Source of the DNA: JAZGGS01 sp963749485 | Lineage (GTDB): Bacteria; Bacteroidota; Ignavibacteria; Ignavibacteriales; Ignavibacteriaceae | Length of the DNA stretch: 51,644 nt | Assembly: GCA_963749485.1 (NCBI GenBank) | Contig: CAVVMV010000005.1 | Coordinates: forward strand, 1-51,644 | Direction of reading: 5' to 3' | Part shown: piece after piece, positions 17,552 to 26,168 of the stretch | Position numbering within the stretch: position 1 is the first letter of the stretch | How the letters are laid out: each line of letters begins with the position of its first letter | Program-made: the position numbers and the translations under genes | Notes under the pieces: model-generated | What the model saw: only the letters and a program-made list of their open reading frames with translations | Databases searched by the model: none | Told to the model about the DNA's origin: nothing

Positions 17552-19330
17552 CTACTTCATCAAAACCATCTTCTTGGATTGAATAAAATTTCCTGCTCTT
17601 AGAGTATAGAAATAAATTCCGCTTGTCAATTGCTTCCCATTAAATTTAACCTCATAACTTCCAGCAGGTTTTTCTTCATTAACTAAGGTTGCAATTTCAT
17701 TTCCTAAAACATCATAAACTTTAAGTGAAACAAAAGACCCTTCGACTCCGCTCAGGGTGACTGGAATGGTAAATTTAATTTTTGTTGTTGGGTTAAATGG
17801 GTTTGGATAATTCTGCTCCAACCTAAAATCTCTTAATTCAGTTTCTTCTTCAATATTTGTTATACCATCAAGAGAGTAATCAGTTACTTTAGGAAAATGA
17901 TCGGAAGCATCTCTTGTATCAAATTGCTGTAAACCATATTGTGCAAGTCTGCTGCTGCTCATTACTTCTGTTTGGATAACAAAATCTTTTTCAACAGTTA
18001 ATACACTGTTAGAATAGATCTGGAAATCCAATCTGCCCGGAGGAAATGAGCTGTTATCACTTCGCCAGGTATATGCAGTTCTTTTATCTGTTTGAGATGA
18101 TAGAAGATCTTCCAAATCAGTATTATCCCAATCGGGCGGACCGCCATTACCAAAAATTTGTGTGTTTATTATCTCTCCTGTTATGAGTGTTGTTAATTGC
18201 TGTCGCAGCCCAACTAAATTCAAATCGCCTGCAATTAAAAATGGAGTGTTTTCAGGTAAATCGATTACACCACCGGGAGATTTTGCATCAAGTATAAAAG
18301 CAATTGTTGCATCAGCTTCAAGCTGGCGTGTTTCATCATTTTGCTGCCCGCCGCAGCACTTAAGATGTGAGTTTATTACCATAATATCTTTTTCAAAATA
18401 TTGCGGTAAATCTATTAGTGATGCTGTAATTCTGTGTCCGGAATAAACTTCCCAGCTTTGGATAATAGGATATTTTGAAATGGTTACATTGCCTGCATCC
18501 AGTTTTACTCCATACCAGGTTGCACCACCCGGTAAAGGAAGCATCTGGTTTATTGCATCTATTACCTGCGTTGCTGATGAATTAAAAAATTCGTTGAAGC
18601 AAATTATATCCGGTTGTATTGCCTGCAGAATTCTTTCAAAGTTATCTGCTCTTCCAGGTTCAAGCAAACCATCAAATAAAACATTCCAATTCATCACTCT
18701 TAATAAAGAAGTGTCTTCCCTGCTAATTTCTGTTGGAACTAAAGGCGTTGTGGGCGTATTATCAAAAGTATATTCAAAAGTTACACCGATGTTTGGCATC
18801 CAATCGCCGTTAGTATCATTATCTTTAAAAAAGATTTTAATTGATGGTGAAGAAAATAGCGGATCGCTGCCATTTGGCAAAACATCTCTTCCAATTGCAA
18901 TTTCGTAAGTTGTATCTGTAACTGTGGGAAGAGTTCTAAATTGAATTTCCGGAAAAGAGATATTCGTTGTACCGTTTTTAAAGAACTGCCCAGTCCTGTT
19001 ACCAAAATCCCATCTTAATTCTGCTCCTATTCCATTTGCTGAAACACCTGTAGCATTGTTATTATCACCATCTATATAAAGTGCTAGTAAATTGTTTTCG
19101 ATTAATTTTGCTTCAGGAGTGAAATTTAATCTTATAAAAAGAAATTGTTCATCATTTGTAACAGAGAAGTATTTAAAATCAAATACATTTCCATCATTTT
19201 CTGTATCGTTATAAGTTGGAACAGGAACATTCCAATCATCGGTTTTTCCATCTAAAAAAATTGGTAATGATTGAGAAAATAAATTGCTGGTTAGAATAAT
19301 TGAACAATAGAAGAGTAGTAATTTTATCAT
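17552..19330 (-). CDS. Secreted endonuclease/exonuclease/phosphatase-family protein with T9SS tail
   Basis: 592 residues. Signal peptide about 1-19; a CBM9/DOMON-like beta domain about 22-200 (PIFLDGKTDDWNVPVP, LYIDGDNNNATG); then a DNase I-like core about 205-490 with RVMNWNVLFDG, CFNEFF, MVINSHLKCCG, LIAGDLNLVG and SDHFPKV, which hold the usual Asn, Glu, Asp and His of the EEP metal phosphoesterases. Residues about 505-592 form the sorting domain (EQNYPNPFNPTTKIKF ... GIYFYTLRAGN). Substrate may be DNA, phospholipid or inositol phosphate. It is 30 bases upstream of the broken T9SS gene. Confidence 0.88.
   Translation of the reverse strand: MIKLLLFYCSIILTSNLFSQSLPIFLDGKTDDWNVPVPTYNDTENDGNVFDFKYFSVTNDEQFLFIRLNFTPEAKLIENNLLALYIDGDNNNATGVSANGIGAELRWDFGNRTGQFFKNGTTNISFPEIQFRTLPTVTDTTYEIAIGRDVLPNGSDPLFSSPSIKIFFKDNDTNGDWMPNIGVTFEYTFDNTPTTPLVPTEISREDTSLLRVMNWNVLFDGLLEPGRADNFERILQAIQPDIICFNEFFNSSATQVIDAINQMLPLPGGATWYGVKLDAGNVTISKYPIIQSWEVYSGHRITASLIDLPQYFEKDIMVINSHLKCCGGQQNDETRQLEADATIAFILDAKSPGGVIDLPENTPFLIAGDLNLVGLRQQLTTLITGEIINTQIFGNGGPPDWDNTDLEDLLSSQTDKRTAYTWRSDNSSFPPGRLDFQIYSNSVLTVEKDFVIQTEVMSSSRLAQYGLQQFDTRDASDHFPKVTDYSLDGITNIEEETELRDFRLEQNYPNPFNPTTKIKFTIPVTLSGVEGSFVSLKVYDVLGNEIATLVNEEKPAGSYEVKFNGKQLTSGIYFYTLRAGNFIQSKKMVLMK
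17737..17761. repeat. REP-like palindromic insert inside a coding region
   Basis: ACCCT...AGGGT palindrome with core CTTCGACTCCGCTCAGG. It codes an extra stretch TLSGVEGS in the sorting domain of the 17552 gene; the two other sorting domains in this window have no residues there (IPERSDVELKV and IPELSFVTIKV against IP-insert-FVSLKV). From memory, near-identical words are common dispersed repeats in Bacteroidota-type genomes. Confidence 0.6.
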
Positions 19331-19412
19331 TATTTTTCCCAGGTTGAATTTATTTCCTGTTAAAAATAGTTTTAATTGAATAATATTAAAAGGTGTTTAA
19401 AAGGGTTTCAAA

Positions 19413-19724
19413 ATGAACATTCAAATATTTGGAACAAAAAAGTGCAAGGAAACGCAAAAAGCTGAACGATTCTTTAAGGAAAGAAGAATTCCGTTTCACT
19501 TCAGGAATCTTGCTGAAAAAGGAATTGCAAAAGGTGAGCTTGAAAATATTAAGAGAGCTGTTCCAATTGATGATCTTTTTGATGATGAGGGAAAACAATT
19601 TAAAAAGAGAAATTTAGAGTTTATGGTTTACGATAAGGAAGAGGAATTATTAAATGATCCTCTATTGTTTAAAACTCCAATTGTAAGAAATGGCAAAATT
19701 AGCTACAGTTGGTTACCAACCTGA
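19413..19724 (+). CDS. ArsC/Spx-family thioredoxin-fold protein
   Basis: 103 residues. The family start MNIQIFGTKKCKETQKAERF carries one Cys at the thioredoxin-loop position; FKERRIPFHFRNL and KTPIVRNGKISY are also typical. Arsenate reductases and Spx-like regulators share this fold; the single N-terminal Cys and lack of neighbours named ars do not decide between them. Divergent from the nuclease-like gene. Confidence 0.8.
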   Translation: MNIQIFGTKKCKETQKAERFFKERRIPFHFRNLAEKGIAKGELENIKRAVPIDDLFDDEGKQFKKRNLEFMVYDKEEELLNDPLLFKTPIVRNGKISYSWLPT

Positions 19725-19758
19725 TGTTTGGAAGGAGTGGATTACGAGGATGAGCTGA

Positions 19759-20392
19759 ATTAATAAAATATTATTATCGTTTCTACTGATAATGATTGGT
19801 TCATCGTTTGTATCCGCACAGGATGCAAGTAAAATTATTAAAGGAATCATAACAGATGATGCGAATGGACCTCTTGCATATGTTAATGTTTATATTCTTG
19901 ATTCTTTTGATGGTGCAATGAGTGATGAAGAAGGAAAATTCACATTCAACACAACTCAGTCTGGAGAAATTGAACTTGTTGTCAGTTTAATCAGTTTTGA
20001 AAAGTTTCAACAAACAATTGAACTCGATACACTTTCAAATAATCCACTTCAATTAACTTTGAAAAGTTCTTCAATCACAACTGATGAAGTTATTGTTACA
20101 GCAAGCTCTTACGGAACAGCTGAAGATAACGGAGTGGTGATGACATCGATGGATGTAATTACTACTCCAGGTGGTGCTGCGGATATTTTTCAATCTTTAA
20201 AAACGTTGCCGGATTAACACAAGTTTCCTTAAAAATATCAAAACAGTTTAAGGTGATAGCTATCTTCGAGAAGAAGAACAATTGTATTTGGGTTTCAAGT
20301 CACAATATAAACGGAAGCCACTATTAACAAATTTCATGTTAAACAACTTAATTACCGATGATTTCTATTTCTCACCAGCCATCCTGTGCTAA
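19759..20392 (+). pseudogene. TonB-dependent receptor remnant (N-domain only)
   Basis: A signal peptide (NKILLSFLLIMIGSSFVSAQ) is followed by a carboxypeptidase-regulatory-like beta domain (KIIKGIITDDANGPLAYVNV) and the plug start ADIFQSLKTLP. After LP a one-base shift at 20212 is needed to read GLTQVS, the usual next words. Beyond that only a short open stretch (GDSYLREEEQLYLGFKSQYK, to 20392) remains; roughly 500-700 residues of barrel are missing. The natural start codon seems to be ATT at 19759 with GAGG nine bases upstream, where ATG would be expected; an internal ATG at 19792 opens the intact part. Missing bulk and lost start suggest true decay. Confidence 0.7.
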
Positions 20393-20548
20393 TTGCTTCC
20401 ATTTACATTAATCAATAGGTTTAATTGTAAAGTAATTGATGATTTACGCAGAGGTGAGGATTTTATCTAATTACTGCTTTTTTTAATCTCTACGTATTCA
20501 CTCCTCTCTGGCATATAATTTTAGCAAAAAATCTAATCGGAGGATGAA

Positions 20549-21268
20549 ATGAAAAAATTATTGTTAGTAGTTCTATTTGCACTGCTGTACTGGAGTTGTA
20601 ACGAGAATTCAATATCCGTTTTTACCTATGAATCAGAAGCAACTGAATCGCACACTATAAATCTTATAACTCAAACAGCTCTCATTGTTTATAATACAAA
20701 CGGTAACATTATTATCACCAGTTCAGATACTGCAAGTAACTTGTATTGTGATATCGTAAAGAAAGTGAAAAGTGATGTAAGTGAAAGTGACGCACAATCT
20801 CACATACCAGATATTGATATCTCGATAGAGGAAAATATTGATAATATTAAGTTTGAGGTTGATCACCCCATGAATAGTGATCGTGATTACGAGATCAGCT
20901 TTGATATTGTTTTGCCAATTAATTTAAATTTTGAAATTGCACACGGCAATGGCAACATCATATTAAAATCCATTACAAAGGCAACAGTTATTAATTTGGG
21001 TAATGGGAATGTAATTACAGACTTAACATTAGAAGATACTTGCGCAGTAACAATCGCCGTGGGGAACGGCAACATTGATTTTACTATTCCGGGCAACACA
21101 AATGCGAATCTCACAGCTTCAGTTGGTAATGGGACAATAAGTAATAATGGATTAAATTTTACTAACCAGCAATCTTCAAATAATCAACTTAACGGAACTC
21201 TTGGGAATGGAGCTGGAAGTATTGCATTAAGTATTGGGAATGGAAATATAGAAATGAAGAAAAAATAA
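20549..21268 (+). CDS. Solenoid-type (DUF4097-like) lipoprotein
   Basis: 239 residues. Signal peptide with Cys at 17 (LLYWSC), a reasonable lipobox although Trp-Ser is unusual. The mature part repeats the words GNGNI at roughly 20-residue spacing (IAHGNGNIILKS, NLGNGNVITD, AVGNGNIDFTI, SVGNGTISN, SIGNGNIEMKK), the same architecture as the larger solenoid at 7209 but with GNGN in place of STAGGN. CGGAGGATGAA lies directly before the ATG. Stands alone; faces glnA with a strong terminator between. Confidence 0.8.
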   Translation: MKKLLLVVLFALLYWSCNENSISVFTYESEATESHTINLITQTALIVYNTNGNIIITSSDTASNLYCDIVKKVKSDVSESDAQSHIPDIDISIEENIDNIKFEVDHPMNSDRDYEISFDIVLPINLNFEIAHGNGNIILKSITKATVINLGNGNVITDLTLEDTCAVTIAVGNGNIDFTIPGNTNANLTASVGNGTISNNGLNFTNQQSSNNQLNGTLGNGAGSIALSIGNGNIEMKKK

Positions 21269-21331
21269 ATCGTAACCTTTGGAACTATTAAATGAATGTT
21301 TATGAGTCTTTAACAACTTGATTTTAAGTAA

Positions 21332-21372
21332 TATCAGGTGCCGGTCATTTTTATAGTGACCGGTACTTGATA
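21332..21372. terminator. Strong bidirectional terminator between lipoprotein gene and glnA
   Basis: Stem TATCAGGTGCCGGTCA with TGACCGGTACTTGATA: 16 pairs including two G-U/A-type wobbles, loop of nine bases. It sits between two convergent stops (21268 and 21387), with A/T-rich flanks on both sides. Confidence 0.8.
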
Positions 21373-21386
21373 GGCAAATATTTTAT

Positions 21387-22815
21387 TTAAACATCATAAT
21401 ACAAACCAAACTCAAACGGATGCGGCTGCAAAGCCATTGGTTTTACTTCTCTATCCATTTTATAATTTATCCATGTTTCAATTACATCTTCAGTAAACAC
21501 ATCACCTTTAAGCAGATATTCATGATCATCAGCTAATGCTTTCAATGCATCCTGTAAGCTGCCCGGAGTTGAAGGTACATCTTTCAGCTCTTCTGGCTCC
21601 ATATCATAAATATCTTTATCAAGCGGTTCACCCGGATCAATTCTGTTAATTATGCCATCCAAACCAGCCATAAGAATTGCAGAAAATGCAAGGTAAGGAT
21701 TTGCTGATGGATCGGGACATCTGAATTCTAATCTTTTTGATTTTGGATTTGCAGAATACATTGGAATTCTAATTGCAGCACTCCTGTTACGCTGCGAATA
21801 AGCAAGATTTACAGGTGCTTCGAATCCCGGAACTAATCTTTTATATGAATTGGTTGTAGGATTTGTAAATGCCAATAAGAGATGCAGCGTGCTTTAAAAT
21901 TCCACCGATAAAATAGAGTGCCATTTCACTTAATCCTGCATAACCTGATCCTGCAAATAACGGTTTACCTTTTTTCCACAAGCTTGTATGAACATGCATT
22001 CCGCTGCCGTTATCTCCCTGGATAGGTTTTGGCATGTAAGTTACTGACTTGTTTTTCTTACGTGCTGTGTTTTTTACAATGTATTTAAACATCAACAGTT
22101 CATCTGAAGCTTTAACAAGTGGTGCAAAACGAAGATCAATTTCGCACTGCCCGCCGCTTGCAACTTCGTGATGCTGTGCTTCAACCTCAATTCCGCAATC
22201 AATAAGATTCATTACCATTTCATTCCTCAGATCATTTAGGGAATCTGTTGGTGGAACCGGAAAATAACCTTCTTTATAACGCGGTTTGTATCCAAGGTTC
22301 GGATTTTCTTCTCTTCCGGTGTTCCATCTTCCTTCCACAGAATCAACAAAATAAAAACTGCTGTTTGGCTGCGAATCAAATTGAACATCATCAAAAACAA
22401 AAAATTCTGCTTCCTGTCCAAAGTATACGGTATCAGCAATCCCTGTAGTTTTAAGATGTGCAGTTGCTTTTTGTGCAACGTTTCTTGGGCAGCGCGAATA
22501 TTTTTCTTTTGTTGCAGGTTCGTAAACATCACAGATTAAACTTATTGTAGGCGCTTCAATAAACGGATCAACAAACATTGTTTCAGGATCTGGAATTATC
22601 AGCATATCGCTTTCATCAATTCTTTTCCATCCGCGCATTGATGAACCATCGAAACCAAAACCATCAACAAATGAGTTTTTATCGAACTGGCTGGCAGGCA
22701 CAGTAAAATGCTGCCATTGCCCCGGGAAGTCCATAAACTTCATATCAATGAATTTGATCTTATTATTCTTAATGAATTTAAGAACTTTATCAACAGGAGT
22801 TTCTGTTTTAGCCAT
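21387..22815 (-). CDS. glnA: Glutamine synthetase, type I (one frameshift)
   Basis: Joins ammonia to glutamate using ATP. Seen: GFGFDGSSMRGW, the metal Glu cluster EAEFFVFDD, NGSGMHVHTSLWKKGKP, then after a one-base insertion near 21868 the conserved NPTTNSYKRLVPGFEAPVNL, RIPMYSANPKSKRLEFRCPD and DKDIYDMEPEEL, where the Tyr matches the adenylylation site. Removing one base (CTTATTGGC) gives a continuous 475-residue protein ending FGLYYDV, normal for GSI. It is 27 bases after an Lrp-family gene and likely cotranscribed with it. Confidence 0.95.
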
Positions 22816-22842
22816 ACTGTATTCCTTTAATTATTTTTTTAT

Positions 22843-23289
22843 TTAGATATTAATTTCAGTTGTTTCTTTAATTGCAGATAGAACAAAAGTAGTGTTTGTG
22901 CTGGTAACCCCGGTCCAGGTTTGAATTTCACTAAGCAGTTTTTCAAGCGATTCGGTATTCTTAACAGCAACTTTTAATAAATGAGAGCCTTCTCCCAAGA
23001 CTGAATAACACTCAATAATATTTGGATGTTTTTCTACATGCTTTATTAAATCTTTATAGTGCTTTGATGAATCCATCATAACCATAATGAATGCCAGTAT
23101 ATCAAACCCGAACGCCTGCCTTTTTACTTTTGCATAATAGCCTTCAATTATCCCATTAGATTCAAGCTTTTTTAATCTGTCACTAACAGAAGGGATGGAT
23201 AAACCAACCAGCTCGGCAAGCTCGTTACGTTTTGTTCTTCCGTTTTGCTGGAGTGTCCTGAGTATTTTCAAATCCAGGTTGTCAAGCAT
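22843..23289 (-). CDS. Lrp/AsnC-family transcriptional regulator
   Basis: 148 residues. The N-terminal winged helix-turn-helix (LDLKILRTLQQNGRTKRNEL, then LVGLSIPSVSDRLKKLESNG) is followed by the RAM ligand-binding domain (YSVLGEGSHLLKVAV). Lrp-type proteins sense amino acids; placed directly upstream of glnA it may tune nitrogen assimilation, probably with glutamine or another amino acid as effector (inference). Confidence 0.92.
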   Translation of the reverse strand: MLDNLDLKILRTLQQNGRTKRNELAELVGLSIPSVSDRLKKLESNGIIEGYYAKVKRQAFGFDILAFIMVMMDSSKHYKDLIKHVEKHPNIIECYSVLGEGSHLLKVAVKNTESLEKLLSEIQTWTGVTSTNTTFVLSAIKETTEINI

Positions 23290-23468
23290 AATAACCTTAA
23301 TTATTTAGGATAAATACAAAATTAAACCCTGAACATAAGGTATATGAAGCAAATTACCAAATAATTTTAGGAAGAAGATTTTTTACTAATTGAAAAGCAT
23401 AAAAAATGAGGATTTTCTAACTTTTTGAGATCCCGAAGGGTGTAAAGGCAATTTTTTGCTGCTTTACA

Positions 23469-24231
23469 TTATCGAAACATCCTGAGATTTTTCTCAAGCC
23501 TCTCCAGCAATTTATGGTAAAGATGATATTGCACGGCAGTGTGATTGATCGATTTTATTTTTACTCCCAGTAGCTCAATTCTGAACTGGAGGTCTGTATC
23601 TTCTCCGATAGAAGGATTTTCATAACGTTCATCAAATCCGTTTACTTTAAATATGTCTTCTTTAAACAATGAAAAATTACAACCGAGTATTCCCCGGTTT
23701 TTTCTGTTAAAATATTTCAATATTAATTTATTCCTGAAATAAAATCCTTTTTCAACATCAATTGAATCACCAAACAACCCATCTGTAATTAATCCAAAAA
23801 GATTTTTTTCAAGAAAACCCCTCTGCACATTTTCTTCAGTTAGTTGATTAGTTACTTTCTGTGAGAGATTTACGCGTCTTCCTGTAAGTAGTAATATTTT
23901 TTTGTGCATAATTCAGATGTCCATCAACAAATCCTCTATGGGGGATACAATCAGCATCGATGAAAATAAGATAATCCGATTCAGATTCAGTAATTGCTTT
24001 GTTAAGAATTTTGTTTTTTCTGAATCCTTTATCTTCATGCCAGATATGTTTTATTGAAAATGACTGATTGGCGGAAATCTTTTTTATCTCATTTACAACT
24101 TCTTCCTGCGATCCATCATCAGCAATGATTAATTCAAAATTTTGTTCAGTTTGTCTTTCAAATCCGGCAAGTACTAAGCGCAGGTAATTAATTTTTTTAT
24201 AAAATGCAGCAATAACGGTTGCTTTGGGCAT
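23469..24231 (-). CDS. Family 2 glycosyltransferase (one frameshift)
   Basis: GT-A fold: start KATVIAAFYKKINYLRLVLA, IIADDGSQEEV, and the DXD-type LIFIDADCIP. A seven-A run at 23896-23902 shifts the frame; with six A it reads NYAQKILLLTGRRVNLSQ and continues to GILGCNFSLFKEDIFKVNGF and NPSIGEDTDLQFRI, the C-terminal galactosyltransferase-like motif. Whole protein about 253 residues. The donor and acceptor cannot be read. The Lys-rich miniprotein ends seven bases upstream. Confidence 0.82.
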
Positions 24232-24237
24232 ACAAAT

Positions 24238-24387
24238 CTACTCTTCCTTAGCTCTTTTTTTTCTAAGCTTATCTTTATCTTTTTTTCTGTTGTATGTTTT
24301 TTTATCCTCCTCGATCTTTGGAGGTTTTTTAGGAAGGGGGACTCGTTTTTTCTTCTTCTTAACTTTTATTTTATCTTTTTCGGGCAT
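24238..24387 (-). CDS. 49-residue Lys-rich miniprotein
   Basis: Not recognised. Frame MPEKDKIKVKKKKKRVPLPK continues with a second basic half ending LRKKRAKEE. Over 40 percent Lys plus Arg with no hydrophobic core, so it is likely disordered and may bind nucleic acid or ribosomes (inference). AGGAG lies about 12 bases before the ATG; the glycosyltransferase starts seven bases after the stop. Its homopolymer-rich DNA makes the frame sensitive to sequencing error, yet it is intact. Confidence 0.55.
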   Translation of the reverse strand: MPEKDKIKVKKKKKRVPLPKKPPKIEEDKKTYNRKKDKDKLRKKRAKEE

Positions 24388-24500
24388 TGTAAAGTTAAAC
24401 TCCTGCAATAATAATCAGTTCTGTTGCAACATTTTATTTCCCATTACAATCTACTTATCACAAAAAGAAAAACAAAAAGACTGTTTGGAATAGTTAATTT

Positions 24501-24887
24501 CTATTCTTCACCATTATTAGCCGCGCGGTATTCAGTCATTCCGCCCAAAACATTTTTTGCTTTAAAACCATTCTTAATTAGTATCTCTGTTGCTCTTCCA
24601 GATCTTATACCAATTTTACAGATAACAGCAATTTGAAAATCTTTGTAAGCTTCCAGCTCATTCAGTCTTCCTTCGAGCTCATGCAGGGGGATATTTATTA
24701 CACCATCAATTTTGCCCAGCGAGCTTTCCAGTTCAGCAGGAGTTCGCACATCCAGTAGAACAAGCGTAGAGTCACTTTGCAGTTTTTCTTTAAGTTCGGT
24801 AATACTCATAGTTGTTTCAGGATCGTTTTGTGCACACGAATAAGAAAGGAATATAACCAGGAAGAATGTGGTTAATATTCTAATCAA
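24501..24887 (-). CDS. Exported rhodanese-domain lipoprotein
   Basis: Sulfurtransferase fold: VLLDVRTPAELE, INIPLHELEGRL, and the active-site loop AVICKIGIRSGRA with the catalytic Cys, then NVLGGMTEYRA. I start at TTG 24887 (AAAGGA seven bases upstream) rather than the ATG at 24947, because this places the lipoprotein signal IRILTTFFLVIFLSYSC at the N-terminus. It would then sit in the periplasm. Follows the FmdB gene by 29 bases. Confidence 0.85.
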   Translation of the reverse strand: MIRILTTFFLVIFLSYSCAQNDPETTMSITELKEKLQSDSTLVLLDVRTPAELESSLGKIDGVINIPLHELEGRLNELEAYKDFQIAVICKIGIRSGRATEILIKNGFKAKNVLGGMTEYRAANNGEE

Positions 24888-24916
24888 TTTAATCCTTTTT
24901 GAATATGATTGATGGT

Positions 24917-25165
24917 CTAATTTAAACCACACATCCCTGAAGCGCAACCACCTGGTGCAGGTTCAGGAATACCGCAATTCCCGGTAGCGCAGCTGCTTCC
25001 GCTAAAAGATGATGAATCTACCGATGCGCTGAATGCGGAAAATAATTTTTTATTTTTTGATGAGTTACACTTTGGGCAGGTTACTTCCTGCTGGTTTGTT
25101 GATGATTTATGTAGTATTTCAAATTTATTATTACATTCTGTACACTTATACTCAAAAACTGGCAT
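24917..25165 (-). CDS. FmdB-family zinc-ribbon protein
   Basis: 82 residues. MPVFEYKCTECNNKFEILHK and TCPKCNS give the two CxxC zinc knuckles of the FmdB family. The C-terminal half is Ser/Gly-rich and ends with further Cys pairs (CATGNCG, CASGMCG), a common FmdB tail. Role of the family is poorly known. Lies between the Cys-rich anti-sigma gene and the rhodanese gene. Confidence 0.9.
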   Translation of the reverse strand: MPVFEYKCTECNNKFEILHKSSTNQQEVTCPKCNSSKNKKLFSAFSASVDSSSFSGSSCATGNCGIPEPAPGGCASGMCGLN

Positions 25166-25221
25166 TTTTTCCTCTTACAATATATTATTATAAATGATAT
25201 AATTTTAATTTGCGAATTATT

Positions 25222-25458
25222 TTATTCTTCTAAATCTAAAAACTTCATAAGGCGGTTATGAGCATCTTCAGGTAAATCTACGTTGTACTTCCGGTAGCAA
25301 TCAATAGTTATTTCAACCGATTTAAAATAGTTTTTACAGTCTTCACATTCATCAAGATGAGCTTTAATTGCAGCGCATTTTTCAGAGTTAAGGTCATCGC
25401 CAAGGCTCTGGCAAACATACTTCATTACTTCTTTGCACTCTATTTTTTCTTTACTCAT
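25222..25458 (-). CDS. Soluble Cys-rich zinc-finger anti-sigma factor
   Basis: 78 residues with the anti-sigma zinc motif H34-x3-C38-x2-C41 (HLDECEDC) and extra cysteines at 8, 16, 28 and 54. No membrane span, so it acts in the cytoplasm; cysteine content recalls RsrA-type redox-sensing anti-sigma factors. Its ATG overlaps the stop of the ECF sigma gene by four bases, so translation is coupled and the pair is almost surely a sigma / anti-sigma unit. Confidence 0.85.
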   Translation of the reverse strand: MSKEKIECKEVMKYVCQSLGDDLNSEKCAAIKAHLDECEDCKNYFKSVEITIDCYRKYNVDLPEDAHNRLMKFLDLEE

Positions 25459-26015
25459 TTTATAAACGCCTGATTAAGTTCTTTTCTTAAAAAAGCTCTT
25501 GCTCTATGCAAACGAGATTTAACTGCAGGTACTGTAAGTTCGGCAACCTGTGCAGTTTCTTCAGTAGAGAGACCTTCAACATCCCTTAATAAAAATATCA
25601 TCCTGTATTCGGGAGCAAGTTTTTTAATTGCATCATCAAGTTTTTCTTTTAATTCTTTATTCTCTGCCCCCTTGTACGGAATAGAACTCCAATCTGCAGT
25701 GTACTTCTCTTCAAACAAACCTTCATCATCATCAATCGAAACAAATTGCCTGCTTTTAATTTTTCTTGCCAGCATTAAACAATGATTAGTAACAATCCTG
25801 TATAACCAGGTAGATAATTTTGATTTCCCATCAAACTGGTGCAGAGATTTAATCATCGAGTAAAAAGTTTCCTGCATAATCTGCTCGGCTTTGTCGCGAT
25901 CTCTGCAAATTTTAAAAGCAAAATTATAGATAGTCTGTTCGTAGTTTTTAACTACCTGTGCAAGGGCTTTTTTGTCGCCGGATTGCGCATCTGCAATTAG
26001 TTTTTTCTCATCCAT
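25455..26015 (-). CDS. ECF-type RNA polymerase sigma factor (second)
   Basis: 186 residues. Region 2: DKAEQIMQETFYSMIKSLHQ and STWLYRIVTNHCL. Region 4: LAPEYRMIFLLRDVEGLSTE and VPAVKSRLHRARAFLRKEL. First gene of the string sigma / anti-sigma / FmdB / rhodanese / miniprotein / glycosyltransferase. The 153-base gap to the divergent kinase gene should contain its promoter. Confidence 0.93.
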   Translation of the reverse strand: MDEKKLIADAQSGDKKALAQVVKNYEQTIYNFAFKICRDRDKAEQIMQETFYSMIKSLHQFDGKSKLSTWLYRIVTNHCLMLARKIKSRQFVSIDDDEGLFEEKYTADWSSIPYKGAENKELKEKLDDAIKKLAPEYRMIFLLRDVEGLSTEETAQVAELTVPAVKSRLHRARAFLRKELNQAFIK

Positions 26016-26168
26016 TTGATAAGATGCAAGTATTTTTATATGGATTCTGTTTTCGGGTCATTTTTTTTAGTAGTTCAATTATTTAAGAGTATTACAATTT
26101 TGTGATTCTCTGAAAATACTTATAACTTTATTATTCCTTAAAAGTAGTTATAAATATACATTAATCTT

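Noticed and set aside
21387..22815. Programmed frameshifting in glnA or other split genes
   Set aside because: No slippery heptamer with downstream structure was seen, and the breaks occur in many unrelated genes.
23442..23467. Hairpin GTAAAG / CTTTAC after the glycosyltransferase
   Set aside because: Bulged stem and no T-run, so not called a terminator.
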